From DAISJI01 sp964559835 (GTDB taxonomy: Bacteria > Acidobacteriota > Terriglobia > Terriglobales > Acidobacteriaceae): a stretch of DNA of 56,599 nt. Position numbers and translations under genes: made by a program. Below, piece after piece: positions 34,301-42,033 of this stretch. Within the stretch, counting starts at the first letter, position 1. Each line of letters begins with the position of its first letter. The notes beneath the pieces are model-generated. The model saw only the letters and a list, made by a program, of their open reading frames with translations, made no database searches and was not told the DNA's origin. Where the stretch lies: contig CAZLJE010000031.1 of the NCBI GenBank assembly GCA_964559835.1, forward strand, positions 1 through 56,599. The letters run 5' to 3'.

Positions 34301-34695
34301 GGAGTCTCCGCGGTAACTTCGACCGTCGTTGCGCTGGAGGAAAGGCCCATCTGCAGGCTGGCATTGGTGGTTCCGCCGATGGAAACAACCACGGGCCGGG
34401 TGACGGCGGCAAAGCCGGGCGCCGTGGAGGTGATGTCATACGTACTGGGCGGCAACGAGTTAAATCGAAATGTGCCTTGGGCAGATGAGTTTGTGGTGAC
34501 CGTAGCGCCGGTGGCTCTGTTCTTGGCCGTGATCGTTGCGTTTGGGACTACGGCTCCTTGAGGATCCGTTACGGTACCGATGATGTCACCGGAGGTGACC
34601 GTTTGTGCGGCAGCACGTGGAGCTGATAAGAGAACGGCACTGCACAGCAGCAACAGCACTGCGGCCAAAAGCGACTTGGTCGATATTGCTTTCAT
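31345..34695 (-). CDS. TonB-dependent receptor, Oar-like
   Basis: The 1116-residue product has a signal peptide (MKAISTKSLLAAVLLLLCSA, cleaved near RAAAQ), a carboxypeptidase-regulatory-like domain (about 35-115, GDIIGTVTDPQGAVVPNATI), a plug with NNFTVNGGAENDPY and a barrel ending in phenylalanine (ELHAEFSF). GGAGGAG lies just before the ATG. It shares the family layout with the receptor gene next to it but is not a close copy, so they are not a recent duplication. The shared TATCGT-N3-ACGATA palindrome upstream of both suggests one regulator. The ligand is unknown. Confidence 0.88.
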   Translation of the reverse strand: MKAISTKSLLAAVLLLLCSAVLLSAPRAAAQTVTSGDIIGTVTDPQGAVVPNATITAKNRATGATVTTNSSAQGTFRFNSLPPSTYDITSTAPGFAAVTRPVVVSIGGTTNASLQMGLSSSATTVEVTAETPVISLSPSDVSTTSTVQIEQMPNGGQDLTEIAQFSPGAKMNTQGGYGNFEVNGLPGTSNNFTVNGGAENDPYLNLNNSGASNLLLGTNDIQEVTVVTNGYSGQYGHLAGAQYNATSVSGTNAFHGNAKYWWSGSLLNARDWFNTGTKPRENLNQWATRLNGPIIKNKTFFAIDYEGYRVVLPTSTVTYIPTIGYENAVIANLNANGRAASVPFYNNMFNLYNNAPGAANAFNVTPSIDPALGCGDITSLPGITPGVTPCARRFTSTVGNFTPEWNLSGRVDHHFGNNDTAFIHFRTDHGTQPTFTDPISKVFNATSVQPDYEGQLSETHVFGPNAVNQAILTGSWYSAIFRSVNQAAATAAFPATLTFADGLFTTLGGENDIFPQGRNISQAGLTDDFSWTHGRHTIKFGGNTAFNYITDAGFGVLTTPYAETDSLTDFSSGIMDFFQRRFPTKNEQRFRLWNMGLYLQDDIRVRDNLKLTLTIRGEHNGNPICFNNCFARLTGNFASVPKGANIPYNSVIQPALREAFPDVDTVLWAPRGGFTYSPLTNTVLSGGFGIFYDAAPATVISRFNRNSPQVNQFIDQNFADPFSPAEPGNVFGIVSQSNAGFVSAFNSGGTFTSISASVPAFQAPAYNTIGHKAFTPRYQEWNLKIQQGFGTNTSVSLNYVGNHGIKIPLVNSGFNAACRPGRCTGAVAATFPSAVPDPMFKTVFETTFAGRSNYNGLNASFQRRFTAGFTGSFNYTWSHALDVVSNGGLLPFGTGNAAVILGQINPLCLRCNNYGNADYDIRHYISANFVLNTKAMGPSMLAPITGGWTFSGNIFWRTGVPYTATTALATSITNYGGTQPAGTIVGTEIAPVSFSSCSNPNHPCLLASSFAPPTTPIASFGNLERNQFRGPHFFDADFSVLKNFHVPITEASRFSVGAQLFNIFNHPNFDLPVHNLNSGNFGTIQSTISVPTSAFGSFVGAAASGRVVELHAEFSF

Positions 34696-34980
34696 ACTCC
34701 TCCTTCAGATTGCGCGAGCAGCGGGTGTAACGCCGAACTGTTGCCGGGTGGGACTGGCTTCCGCGTTACGTCTGCTCTAGTCGGGGTTTTCGGCGCAAGA
34801 AGCTGAGCACCATGTGCAGTGACTGCGCCGTCCGACACACCTGTGCGGTGAACCGTGCAAGCGGCGCGCCAGACTGGCGTGGTATTTCTCTATTGGGCGG
34901 GAACGACTTATGCGACGGTGAAAGCCCGGAACTCCGGAAAATCACAGGCGCTCCCAAGCCTGCTACGCAGTTCCATATTT

Positions 34981-34997
34981 CTATCGTTATACGATAG
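34981..34997. promoter_or_regulatory. Candidate operator palindrome, TATCGT-N3-ACGATA
   Basis: CTATCGT and ACGATAG form perfect 7-bp arms around TAT, about 290 nt upstream of the receptor start and next to an AT-rich stretch. It shares its core with 31139-31155. Confidence 0.5.
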
Positions 34998-35127
34998 GGT
35001 TACGGGGATGGCCTGTGCCCGCGACGCAGGGACGTCAAGCCGACGCCGGGGAGTAGGACCCGGCGTATTTTGTAAGATGACGAAGTAGAGCCGAAGCGTC
35101 GCACGTTCCAGAGCGCCACGATGCGAC

Positions 35128-35159
35128 ATAAACATAAACGGGCGGCCGCAGCCGCCCGT
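35128..35159 (-). terminator. Intrinsic terminator of the respiratory operon
   Basis: Read leftwards, arms ACGGGCGGC / GCCGCCCGT (9 bp, 4-nt loop) are followed by TTTATGTTTATG. It lies 25 nt past the oxidase subunit IV stop and marks the end of the act-cox operon. Confidence 0.75.
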
Positions 35160-35183
35160 AACGAAGAAGGATTAAGATACGCG

Positions 35184-35495
35184 TCAGTGCCCCGGGACGC
35201 CGCCCGGGATGTTGAGGCCGCGCGAGAGGTAATCGGTCATCGTCAAGCTGAGCATGATGAAGAGCCAGAAGAACCCGCCGATCACCGCCACCCATGTGAT
35301 CTTGTAATTCTCATACTTCACATGCATGAAGAACAGGAGCACGAGCAGCGCCTTGATGGTGGCGATCACGAGAGCGATCGCCGTATTCCACTCGCCCAGC
35401 GGCACGCGAGACAATGCCGCCGTGATGACCATCAGGACCATCAGCAAGGCCCATACGATGTAATACGTCTTACTCGGGATGATGTGCTCAGACAT
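35184..35495 (-). CDS. Cytochrome c oxidase subunit IV
   Basis: The 103-residue product has three predicted helices (YYIVWALLMVLMVITAAL, TAIALVIATIKALLVLLFFMHV, WVAVIGGFFWLFIMLSL), the pattern of prokaryotic oxidase subunit IV. The helix-2 segment IKALLVLLFFMHVKYE is the most recognisable part. It is a small non-catalytic subunit of the caa3 oxidase. It is the last gene of the operon, starts 3 nt after subunit III and is followed by an intrinsic terminator. Confidence 0.85.
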   Translation of the reverse strand: MSEHIIPSKTYYIVWALLMVLMVITAALSRVPLGEWNTAIALVIATIKALLVLLFFMHVKYENYKITWVAVIGGFFWLFIMLSLTMTDYLSRGLNIPGGVPGH

Positions 35496-35498
35496 GGG

Positions 35499-36191
35499 TC
35501 ACGCCTTCTTCGATGAGATCAGGTAGAGTAGCGGGTACAGGAATATCCAGACGATATCGACGAAGTGCCAGTACAGCCCACTGACGTGCACCGGGTTGTA
35601 ATACTCGGGCGAATAATGCCCTTTCCAGGCAAACCAGGCGATCACCCCCAGCAGCACGATGCCGATGGTCACGTGGATGGCGTGCAGCCCGGTCATGACG
35701 AAGTAGATGTAAAAGAACATCTCGACGTTCTGTACATCCGTCCCGGCGGGCAAGTCGAGGTGCCAGTATGTTCCCGGTACCGATCCTTCTTTGTAGTGGT
35801 TGTAGTACTCGACGCCCTTAACGCCCAGGAAGCCGACGCCGCATAGCGCCGCGATCAGCAGCAGCACCGCACACAATTTCGCCTTGCCGACCTGGATGGC
35901 GTGGACTGAGAGCGCCACGAGCAGGCTGCTGCACAGCAGGATCACGGTATTGATCGTGCCGAACCAGAACTCCATGTGCTCGGAGCCGATGGCGAACGCG
36001 GAGAAATGCGCCGTGCGGTACACCAGGTAGGCGAGGAACAGACCGCCGAAGAACATGATCTCGGTAATGAGGAAGACCCACATTCCGAGAGTGGAACTGG
36101 CGCGCTGCTGCTCCATGTCGGCAAAGTGATGCCGGAGGCCCTGCTGGGCGACGACGTGAGCGCTATCGTCGACGTGAGCGCTATCGTGCAA
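35499..36191 (-). CDS. ctaE: Cytochrome c oxidase subunit III
   Basis: The product has five to seven helices of the subunit III family: STLGMWVFLITEIMFFGGLFLAYL near the start, then VSGLYWHFVDIVWIFLYPLLYL at the end. It stabilises subunit I and has no redox centre. A TTG at 36191 is the preferred start, because AGGAGGT lies 5 nt upstream inside the end of subunit I. It overlaps the subunit I stop by 11 nt and gives 230 residues. An in-frame ATG at 36230 would add 13 residues and lacks such a site. Near the N-terminus an 18-bp tandem duplication (36153-36187) encodes a repeated DSAHV. Confidence 0.9.
   Translation of the reverse strand: MHDSAHVDDSAHVVAQQGLRHHFADMEQQRASSTLGMWVFLITEIMFFGGLFLAYLVYRTAHFSAFAIGSEHMEFWFGTINTVILLCSSLLVALSVHAIQVGKAKLCAVLLLIAALCGVGFLGVKGVEYYNHYKEGSVPGTYWHLDLPAGTDVQNVEMFFYIYFVMTGLHAIHVTIGIVLLGVIAWFAWKGHYSPEYYNPVHVSGLYWHFVDIVWIFLYPLLYLISSKKA
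36153..36187. repeat. 18-bp tandem duplication in the start region of subunit III
   Basis: GACGTGAGCGCTATCGTC is repeated back to back (the second copy differs only in its last base) and is read as HDSAHVDDSAHV on the minus strand. It keeps the frame. Confidence 0.85.
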
Positions 36192-37818
36192 CGGGGACCT
36201 CCTCAGCGAGGCTGGAATAATCGTACGCATCCCAGGTCACGACGGGCGTTTCGGGGAAATTCTCGGTCGGCGGCGGACTCGGAGTGCGCCACTCCAGACC
36301 TGTCGCCTGGTACGGGTTGTCAGCGGCGATCGCGCCATAACGCAGCGACCAGAGCAAATAGATCAGCGGCAGGACGTACCCGACCGCCAGGATGGAAGCG
36401 CCCGCTGTCGACATCACATTCAGGACCTGGAACTCATCCGGGTAGGCGTGATAGCGCCGCGGCATCCCAAGATATCCAAGCACGAATTGCGGGAAGAAGG
36501 TCAGGTTGAAGCCGATGAAGATGGTGCCCGCGGCGATCTTGCCCCAGACTTCGGGGTACATGCGGCCGGTCATCTTGGGCCACCAGAAGTGAACACCGGC
36601 CAGATAGCCCATTACCGCCCCGCCGACCATGATGTAGTGGAAGTGGGCGATGACGAAATAGGTATCGTGCACGTGCACGTCGATGCCGAGCGCGGCCAGG
36701 AACAAACCGGTCATGCCGCCCATCGTGAACAGGCCGATGAAGCCCATGCAGTACAGCATCGGCGTGCTCAGGGTGATAGATCCCTGGAACATCGTAGCCG
36801 TCCAGTTAAACACTTTGATTGCCGACGGGACCGCTACGAAGTAGCTCAGGAGCGAGAACACCAGCGCCGCGTAGACCGAGATCCCGGCGACGAACATGTG
36901 GTGCGCCCAGACCAGGAAACCGACAACCGCGATCATAATCGACGCCAGCGCAACAAAGTGGTATCCGAAGACGCGCTTCCGGCTGAAAGTGGACACCACT
37001 TCCGAAATCACCGCCATCGAGGGCAGGATCATGATGTACACGGCGGGATGCGAGTAGAACCAGAACAGGTGCTGGAAGAGCACCGGATCGCCCCCCAGCC
37101 GCGGGTCGAAGATACCGAGATGGAAGGCGCGCTCCAGAGCCACCAGCGACAGCGCGATCGCCACCACGGGCGTGCCGAGCACCATGATGACCGACGTCGC
37201 GTAATGACTCCAGATGAACAGCGGCAGCCGTCCCCACGTCATGCCCGGGGCGCGCATGCGATGGATGGTTACGATGAAGTTGAACCCGGTAAAGATCGAA
37301 GAGAACCCGGCGATAAAGATGGCGACGATCGCGAGGATGACGTTGGTGTTCGAGTACGTACTGCTGAAGGGAACGTAGAAGGTCCAGCCGGTGTCCACGC
37401 CGCCGGTGACGATCACGTACAGCATCAGCGCCGCGCCGGTGATGTACAGGTACCAGCTGGCGAGGTTGATCTTCGGAAAGGCGAGGTCCTTGGCGCCGAC
37501 CATCATCGGCACCAGGAAATTGCCCAGCGTGGCGGGGATCGACGGCACCAGGAAGAAGAACACCATGACGATGCCGTGGATGCTGAACATCTTGTTGTAG
37601 GTGTCCGACGAAAGCAGGTCGCCGGCGGGAGTGAGTAGCTCGAGCCGTATCAAGGTCGCTGCCGCACCGCCGATGAAAAACATGGCGGTGATCGACAGCA
37701 TGTACAGGATGGCGATGCGCTTGTGGTCGGTGGTCAGCAACCACGACTTGAGTCCGTAATCGACATTCAAGTAGTGCTTGCGTTCCACGATCGCCGGCGC
37801 TGTGACCGTCGAAGACAT
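36181..37818 (-). CDS. ctaD: Cytochrome c oxidase subunit I, A2-type
   Basis: The 545-residue catalytic subunit has 12 predicted helices. It binds low-spin heme, the heme a3 and CuB. CuB and heme ligands are visible in FWFYSHPAVYIMILP, WAHHMFVAG and HDTYFVIAHFHYIMVGG. The helix VI motif is YSHPAVY, without the glutamate of the usual GHPEVY. That places the enzyme in the A2 subgroup, where the tyrosine-serine pair replaces the D-channel glutamate. It reduces oxygen to water and pumps protons in the inner membrane. It follows subunit II by 3 nt and overlaps subunit III. Confidence 0.95.
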   Translation of the reverse strand: MSSTVTAPAIVERKHYLNVDYGLKSWLLTTDHKRIAILYMLSITAMFFIGGAAATLIRLELLTPAGDLLSSDTYNKMFSIHGIVMVFFFLVPSIPATLGNFLVPMMVGAKDLAFPKINLASWYLYITGAALMLYVIVTGGVDTGWTFYVPFSSTYSNTNVILAIVAIFIAGFSSIFTGFNFIVTIHRMRAPGMTWGRLPLFIWSHYATSVIMVLGTPVVAIALSLVALERAFHLGIFDPRLGGDPVLFQHLFWFYSHPAVYIMILPSMAVISEVVSTFSRKRVFGYHFVALASIMIAVVGFLVWAHHMFVAGISVYAALVFSLLSYFVAVPSAIKVFNWTATMFQGSITLSTPMLYCMGFIGLFTMGGMTGLFLAALGIDVHVHDTYFVIAHFHYIMVGGAVMGYLAGVHFWWPKMTGRMYPEVWGKIAAGTIFIGFNLTFFPQFVLGYLGMPRRYHAYPDEFQVLNVMSTAGASILAVGYVLPLIYLLWSLRYGAIAADNPYQATGLEWRTPSPPPTENFPETPVVTWDAYDYSSLAEEVPVAR

Positions 37819-37821
37819 AAA

Positions 37822-38820
37822 TCAAAACCCTTTTGGTGTTGCGGGAGCCTGTGGCGGAACGGCCGGACGGTTACTGACTGGTTCGCGCTGCTCCGGTTGA
37901 GAAAGCGATTTTACGTAAGCGATAAGCGAGAGCAGTTGTTCCTCGTTCACGATGCCGTTGAACGAAGGCATGATGGGCTTGAAGCCCGCGACCACCTTCG
38001 CTCCCGGTTGCAGGATCGACTCGCGGATGTAGTTGTCGTCAGCGGTAACCGTGCGCCCGTCATCGAGCAGCACCGGCTTGCCGTAAACGCCAACGAGGTT
38101 CGGCCCGCGGCCCTGGGTGTCGAAGCGGTGGCAGGTCGAGCAACCGAGCTGCTGGAATAATTTCTGCCCCGTCGATGCGAGCGATCCCTCGGCATTGCCG
38201 CCGGCCAACCACGCCTGGTACGCGGCCGGTTCCATGACCACAACTTCGCCGATCATTCCTGAGTGCGCCGTACCGCAATATTGCGAACAGAAGAGGTGAT
38301 AGCGTCCTGGCTTGATAGCGCGGAACCACAGCGTCGTGTAGCGCCCCGGCAGGACGTCCTGTTTCACGCGGAACGCCGGAATAAAGACGTCGTGGATGAC
38401 GTCCTGCGAAATCATCGTGAGCATCACGTCGCGGCCCAGCGGCACGTGAAGCTGGTCGATCTCGCGCTGGCCTTCCTGGTGCTGGAACTTCCACATCCAC
38501 TGTTTACCGACGGCGAAGATCTCCATGGCGTTCGCCGGCGGCCGCCGTTCCTGGAGGTAGACGACCGCGCCCCAAACGAACATCAGCATGAAGATGCCGA
38601 AGGGGATGATCGACCAGGTGATCTCCAGCACGTTGGAGCCGATGATGTCGGCGGCGATCGGGTGCTTCTCCTTCCGGAACTTCATCGCGAAGGTGAAGAT
38701 CAGGATGAAGATGACTACGGTGAAGAAGCCGGTGACGGCGATCATGAAGAGCATGAACGCGTCCGTCTGCCCCGCGATGCTCGAGGCGCGTGCCGGCCAA
38801 AGTGGGAGGTTCTCGCCCAT
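37822..38820 (-). CDS. ctaC: Cytochrome c oxidase subunit II with fused cytochrome c (caa3-type)
   Basis: The 332-residue product has two N-terminal helices, the cupredoxin domain with the CuA site FCSQYCGTAHSGM near 180, and a C-terminal cytochrome c domain with heme motif CSTCH near 230 and the axial methionine probably in IMPSFNGIV. The fused heme domain defines a caa3 enzyme, in which this domain takes the place of a soluble electron donor. In this operon the likely donor is the ActE cytochrome of alternative complex III. It lies 3 nt after the SCO gene, whose product is expected to load its CuA site. No lipobox or cleaved signal peptide is obvious. Confidence 0.94.
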   Translation of the reverse strand: MGENLPLWPARASSIAGQTDAFMLFMIAVTGFFTVVIFILIFTFAMKFRKEKHPIAADIIGSNVLEITWSIIPFGIFMLMFVWGAVVYLQERRPPANAMEIFAVGKQWMWKFQHQEGQREIDQLHVPLGRDVMLTMISQDVIHDVFIPAFRVKQDVLPGRYTTLWFRAIKPGRYHLFCSQYCGTAHSGMIGEVVVMEPAAYQAWLAGGNAEGSLASTGQKLFQQLGCSTCHRFDTQGRGPNLVGVYGKPVLLDDGRTVTADDNYIRESILQPGAKVVAGFKPIMPSFNGIVNEEQLLSLIAYVKSLSQPEQREPVSNRPAVPPQAPATPKGF

Positions 38821-38823
38821 AGG

Positions 38824-39687
38824 CTAGCTATGTCCTCCCGTGCCGGCGCTCCGCTGGTGCTTGGGTTCGAGTTTGAACATGACAAAGATGAAACCGCCGA
38901 GCAACAAGATGGTGACGCCGCCCGCGACCTTGACGACGCGACTGATGATCGGACCGTACTTTCCGCTGCGCGGGTCGTAATGGAAGCAGTACAGCAGCAG
39001 GTTATCCACCACCGTGCCCGTCTTGCCCTTCGAGGCCTCGACGATGCCGAAACGCAGGTCGCGCGGCGAGAACTCCACACCGTAGTAATACTGGGCCAGC
39101 TTGCCATCCTGCGTCAGCAGCATGAGTGCCGTGGCGTGCGCGAACTGCTGCGTCTGCTGGTCCCACGCGTAATGGAACCCGACCGCCTTGGTCACCGCGT
39201 CGATCGAACGCTGCGAGCCGGTAAGGAAGTGCCAGCCATGCTCCGCTCCGGGCCGTCCGTACTGGCGGAGGTAGTTCTCCTTCTTCTTCGCCGCCAATTC
39301 GGGGGTCTCACGCGCGTCGAAGCTGATGGTGACGACGTTGAATTCTTTGCCAACGTCGAACTTCAGCACCTTGAACGCACTCACCATACCGTTCAGCGTC
39401 TCGGTGCACAGCATGGGGCACTCGTAGTAGACCAGCGAAAGAATGACAGGCTTGCTGCCGAAATAATCCGAGAGCTTCACGTCGCGCCCGTTCTCGTCCT
39501 TGAACGGAAGGTCGAGCGGCACCTGCTGATTCAGGTTCTGGTCGATGCTGATGTTGTTCAGGATCTGCGGCGGCGGCGTGGCCGGCTTGTATACCGGGCC
39601 GGCCATGCCCTGGGCCAGCGCCATGCTGCTGCCTAACAGCCATCCGGCTGCGGCCACGGCGATCGTCTTCACTACTCTCATTACCAT
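38824..39687 (-). CDS. SCO1/SenC family copper chaperone
   Basis: The 287-residue product begins with a signal sequence (MVMRVVKTIAVAAAGWLLGS), then a thioredoxin-like domain with the copper-binding CPMLC in VYYECPMLCTETLNG. The conserved distal histidine probably lies in FAHATALMLL. A C-terminal transmembrane helix (VTILLLGGFIFVMFKL) ends the protein, so it may be held to the membrane at that end. SCO proteins deliver copper to the CuA site of oxidase subunit II, which is the next gene. The ATG at 39687 is preceded by AGGTG. Another ATG two codons on is equally possible. Confidence 0.9.
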   Translation of the reverse strand: MVMRVVKTIAVAAAGWLLGSSMALAQGMAGPVYKPATPPPQILNNISIDQNLNQQVPLDLPFKDENGRDVKLSDYFGSKPVILSLVYYECPMLCTETLNGMVSAFKVLKFDVGKEFNVVTISFDARETPELAAKKKENYLRQYGRPGAEHGWHFLTGSQRSIDAVTKAVGFHYAWDQQTQQFAHATALMLLTQDGKLAQYYYGVEFSPRDLRFGIVEASKGKTGTVVDNLLLYCFHYDPRSGKYGPIISRVVKVAGGVTILLLGGFIFVMFKLEPKHQRSAGTGGHS

Positions 39688-39695
39688 CTGTACAC

Positions 39696-40208
39696 CTATT
39701 GATTTGTGCGCGGTTGCGTTCCAGCGTTCGCCGCAGCTGGGACCGTGTTCGGCGCGCCTTGTTGCTGCGGCTGCGACGGACGCACCGGCAACCCACGTTG
39801 GGCTACCAGGTCGATCGCCGTCTCCACCGGGATGTGCGCAATGCCCGCGTTCTGATCGAGCCATCCCGCCGAGTTCAGTTGTTGCTCCACCGCTTCACGG
39901 TATTTGTCGAGATCTGCCACCGGGTCCGGTTGGAGTCGAGGCGCCGGGAAACGCGCGACCGGGTCACCCTGTGGCGGCACCGGCTGCGGCTCGATGCTCG
40001 CCGACGTCCGTATCGCGCCAACCGTCTCGAAATGCGCGTACGTCTTCATAAATCCCCACACGATCAAATGAATGAAGATCACCGTGATCGCCAGTCCGAT
40101 CAGGAAGCTGACGATGCCGCTGGCTTCCAGGTCGCTATGGTCGTACGCCGCGTCCGGATGCTGGACGTGCTGCATGCCGGCTTCGTACTTGCGCCGATGA
40201 TCACTCAT
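39696..40208 (-). CDS. One-helix hypothetical protein of the alternative complex III operon
   Basis: The 170-residue product has a cytoplasmic N-terminus, one transmembrane helix (IVSFLIGLAITVIFIHLIVWG, residues about 32-52) and a proline-rich periplasmic part. Within it the segment DQNAGIAHIPVETAIDLVAQRGLP looks like a folded, conserved motif. It overlaps actF by 8 nt and precedes the SCO gene, so it belongs to the respiratory operon. It may be an accessory or assembly subunit linking alternative complex III with the oxidase. I know no described function for it. The C-terminus is glutamine/alanine-rich and probably disordered. Confidence 0.75.
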   Translation of the reverse strand: MSDHRRKYEAGMQHVQHPDAAYDHSDLEASGIVSFLIGLAITVIFIHLIVWGFMKTYAHFETVGAIRTSASIEPQPVPPQGDPVARFPAPRLQPDPVADLDKYREAVEQQLNSAGWLDQNAGIAHIPVETAIDLVAQRGLPVRPSQPQQQGAPNTVPAAANAGTQPRTNQ

Positions 40209-41379
40209 GTTCGGCCTCCAGGAAGACCGCCGTATGCGGGTCGTACAGCGCCACCATCGGCGTGCGCGCCAGGTTCGAGAAGAACAGAGCTGCCCACAAG
40301 CCGAATAACGCGATCGGAATCACTAGATCCACGAAGGAGAAATGCAGGTGTTCGCGGCTGAACGATGGCTCCACATTCCAGTACAGGTCGAGCCACCGCA
40401 TCGCGATCAACCAGACCGCCACCCAGAACAGCTTCCCTGAATCGCGTTTCAGCGGACGCGACAGCAGCAGGCAGAAAGGCAGGGCGAATTGCCCGATGAC
40501 GATCGCGAATGCCACGTACCCCCAGTCGCCCTGGAGGCGGTCCATGAACCAGGTCGTCTCGTCCGGGATATTGCCGGCCCAGATGATCAGCCACTGCGAA
40601 AAATTGAAGTACGCCCACAGCATGACGAACGTCAACATCAGCTTGCCGTAGTCATGGAAGTCGTGCGGCCGCACCAATTGGCCCATCGGACTGTACGCGC
40701 GCAGCCAATGCGTGACGATCACGACAAAGCACATCGCGATCATTGCCTGGCCCACCATGAAGATGAGGCCGTAGATGGTCGAGATCCACCCCGGCGTCAG
40801 CGACATGACCCAGTCGACCACCGCGAAGGTCAGCGTCCACGCGTACACCACCAGGCCCACGCCGCTGACGGCGCGGAACTGCGACCCGAAAGCCTTCTCT
40901 GGAGGATTGTCCTGCTCGTGCGACCAGCGCAGCAGCAACCACGCCAACACCGACCACACGATGAAGTACCCGATGCTGCGTCCCACGAAGCCGCCGGTCG
41001 TTAGCCATGGCGACAAGTCGTGCTTGCCCGGATGCGACCACTCGTAATTCGCGTGAATGCCGATTGCGAGTGGTATCCAGGCCACGATCAGCAACGGCAA
41101 ACACGAGATCGCCGCCTCCAGGACTCGCCGGATCGGAACGCCCCAGGAACCGCCGGTCAGGTGCCACACCATGAGCCACGCCATCGACCCCAGAGAAAGC
41201 CCGAGCACGAGCATGAAGCCGATGAGGTATCCGTGCATCGCCTGCCGCGGCTCGACGATGAACGCGATGATCGAGGCCAGCGCGAACACGCCGCCGACGA
41301 TGAGCGAGCGCACGCGCCACGTCGCGAGGACAGAGGGCGGGGCGAAGTCGGTCATGGTCAATCGGTCGTTGGCGCTCAC
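40201..41379 (-). CDS. actF: Alternative complex III subunit ActF (NrfD-like membrane subunit)
   Basis: The 392-residue protein has about ten helices and resembles ActC in overall type. Marks of the family include LGLSLGSMAWLMVWHLTGGSW near 80, FAVVDWVMSLTPGW near 205, and HDYGKLMLTFVMLWAYFNFSQWL near 265. ActF is one of the two integral quinol-handling subunits of alternative complex III, which oxidises quinol and reduces cytochrome c in place of a bc1 complex. Its GTG start overlaps the actE stop as GTGA, so translation is coupled. Confidence 0.9.
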   Translation of the reverse strand: MSANDRLTMTDFAPPSVLATWRVRSLIVGGVFALASIIAFIVEPRQAMHGYLIGFMLVLGLSLGSMAWLMVWHLTGGSWGVPIRRVLEAAISCLPLLIVAWIPLAIGIHANYEWSHPGKHDLSPWLTTGGFVGRSIGYFIVWSVLAWLLLRWSHEQDNPPEKAFGSQFRAVSGVGLVVYAWTLTFAVVDWVMSLTPGWISTIYGLIFMVGQAMIAMCFVVIVTHWLRAYSPMGQLVRPHDFHDYGKLMLTFVMLWAYFNFSQWLIIWAGNIPDETTWFMDRLQGDWGYVAFAIVIGQFALPFCLLLSRPLKRDSGKLFWVAVWLIAMRWLDLYWNVEPSFSREHLHFSFVDLVIPIALFGLWAALFFSNLARTPMVALYDPHTAVFLEAEHE

Positions 41380-42029
41380 TTTACCTTCTCCACGCCACCC
41401 GGCTTCGCGCCAGGCGGCAGCGTCGCTCCGCTTCCCGGCGTGCTCTCGGGCGGCGTCTGCGACTGCATGTTGGTTCCCGGCGGGATGTCGCCGGCCGTCG
41501 CGTTCTGGCTCAATTGCAGTACGCGGATGTACGCCGCAATCGCCCAGCGGTCATTCACCTGCACCTGCGACGCGTAATCGGGCATCGCGCCGAACCCATT
41601 GGTGGCGACGTCAAAGAAATGTCCAAGCGGCGCCTGCCGTAGCGCCGGCGTGTGGAACGAGGGCGGATGGCGGAAACCGCGCTGCACGATCATCCCGTTG
41701 CCGTCTCCCAAACGCGAGTGGCAAGGAGAGCAGTAGATGTTGAAACGTTCCCGACCGCGCTCCAACACTTCGCGCGTCGCCGGGAACGGCATCATGTCGC
41801 CGGGCTTGCCGTCGATCATGCCGGTATAGAGATACGAGTCCTCGCGCAAGTGCCCGCGCGCGATCGTCCCCTGCACGAGTGAACGCGAGCCACGCGCGTC
41901 TTCGAAGAAATCGCTCTTCGACAGCGGCAGGTCCTTCGGCTGGACATGCATATCGATACGACAGCCCGCCAGGATCGCGGTTGCCGCGAGCAACAACCCC
42001 GCCGTACGAACGCGCCTCAATGTGCTCAT
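41376..42029 (-). CDS. actE: Alternative complex III subunit ActE, monoheme cytochrome c lipoprotein
   Basis: The 217-residue product has a lipoprotein signal peptide ending in ILAGC, so it should be anchored to the membrane by a lipid on Cys23. The single heme-binding motif is CSPCH, near residue 100, with a likely axial methionine in GFGAMPDYASQV. ActE passes electrons from alternative complex III to the oxidase. The C-terminal 45 residues are rich in proline, glycine and threonine and are probably flexible. It lies 4 nt after actD and overlaps actF. Confidence 0.92.
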   Translation of the reverse strand: MSTLRRVRTAGLLLAATAILAGCRIDMHVQPKDLPLSKSDFFEDARGSRSLVQGTIARGHLREDSYLYTGMIDGKPGDMMPFPATREVLERGRERFNIYCSPCHSRLGDGNGMIVQRGFRHPPSFHTPALRQAPLGHFFDVATNGFGAMPDYASQVQVNDRWAIAAYIRVLQLSQNATAGDIPPGTNMQSQTPPESTPGSGATLPPGAKPGGVEKVK

Positions 42030-42033
42030 GAAT

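Larger units (their letters stand above)
34696..35183. other. Intergenic region upstream of TonB receptor 3
   Basis: This 488-bp region has no convincing gene. It holds an operator-like palindrome (34981-34997) and the terminator of the respiratory operon (35128-35159). Confidence 0.7.

Noticed and set aside
34704..35088. Short open frames in the region upstream of TonB receptor 3 as small genes
   Set aside because: They overlap each other on both strands, have no ribosome sites and show no helix or domain pattern.
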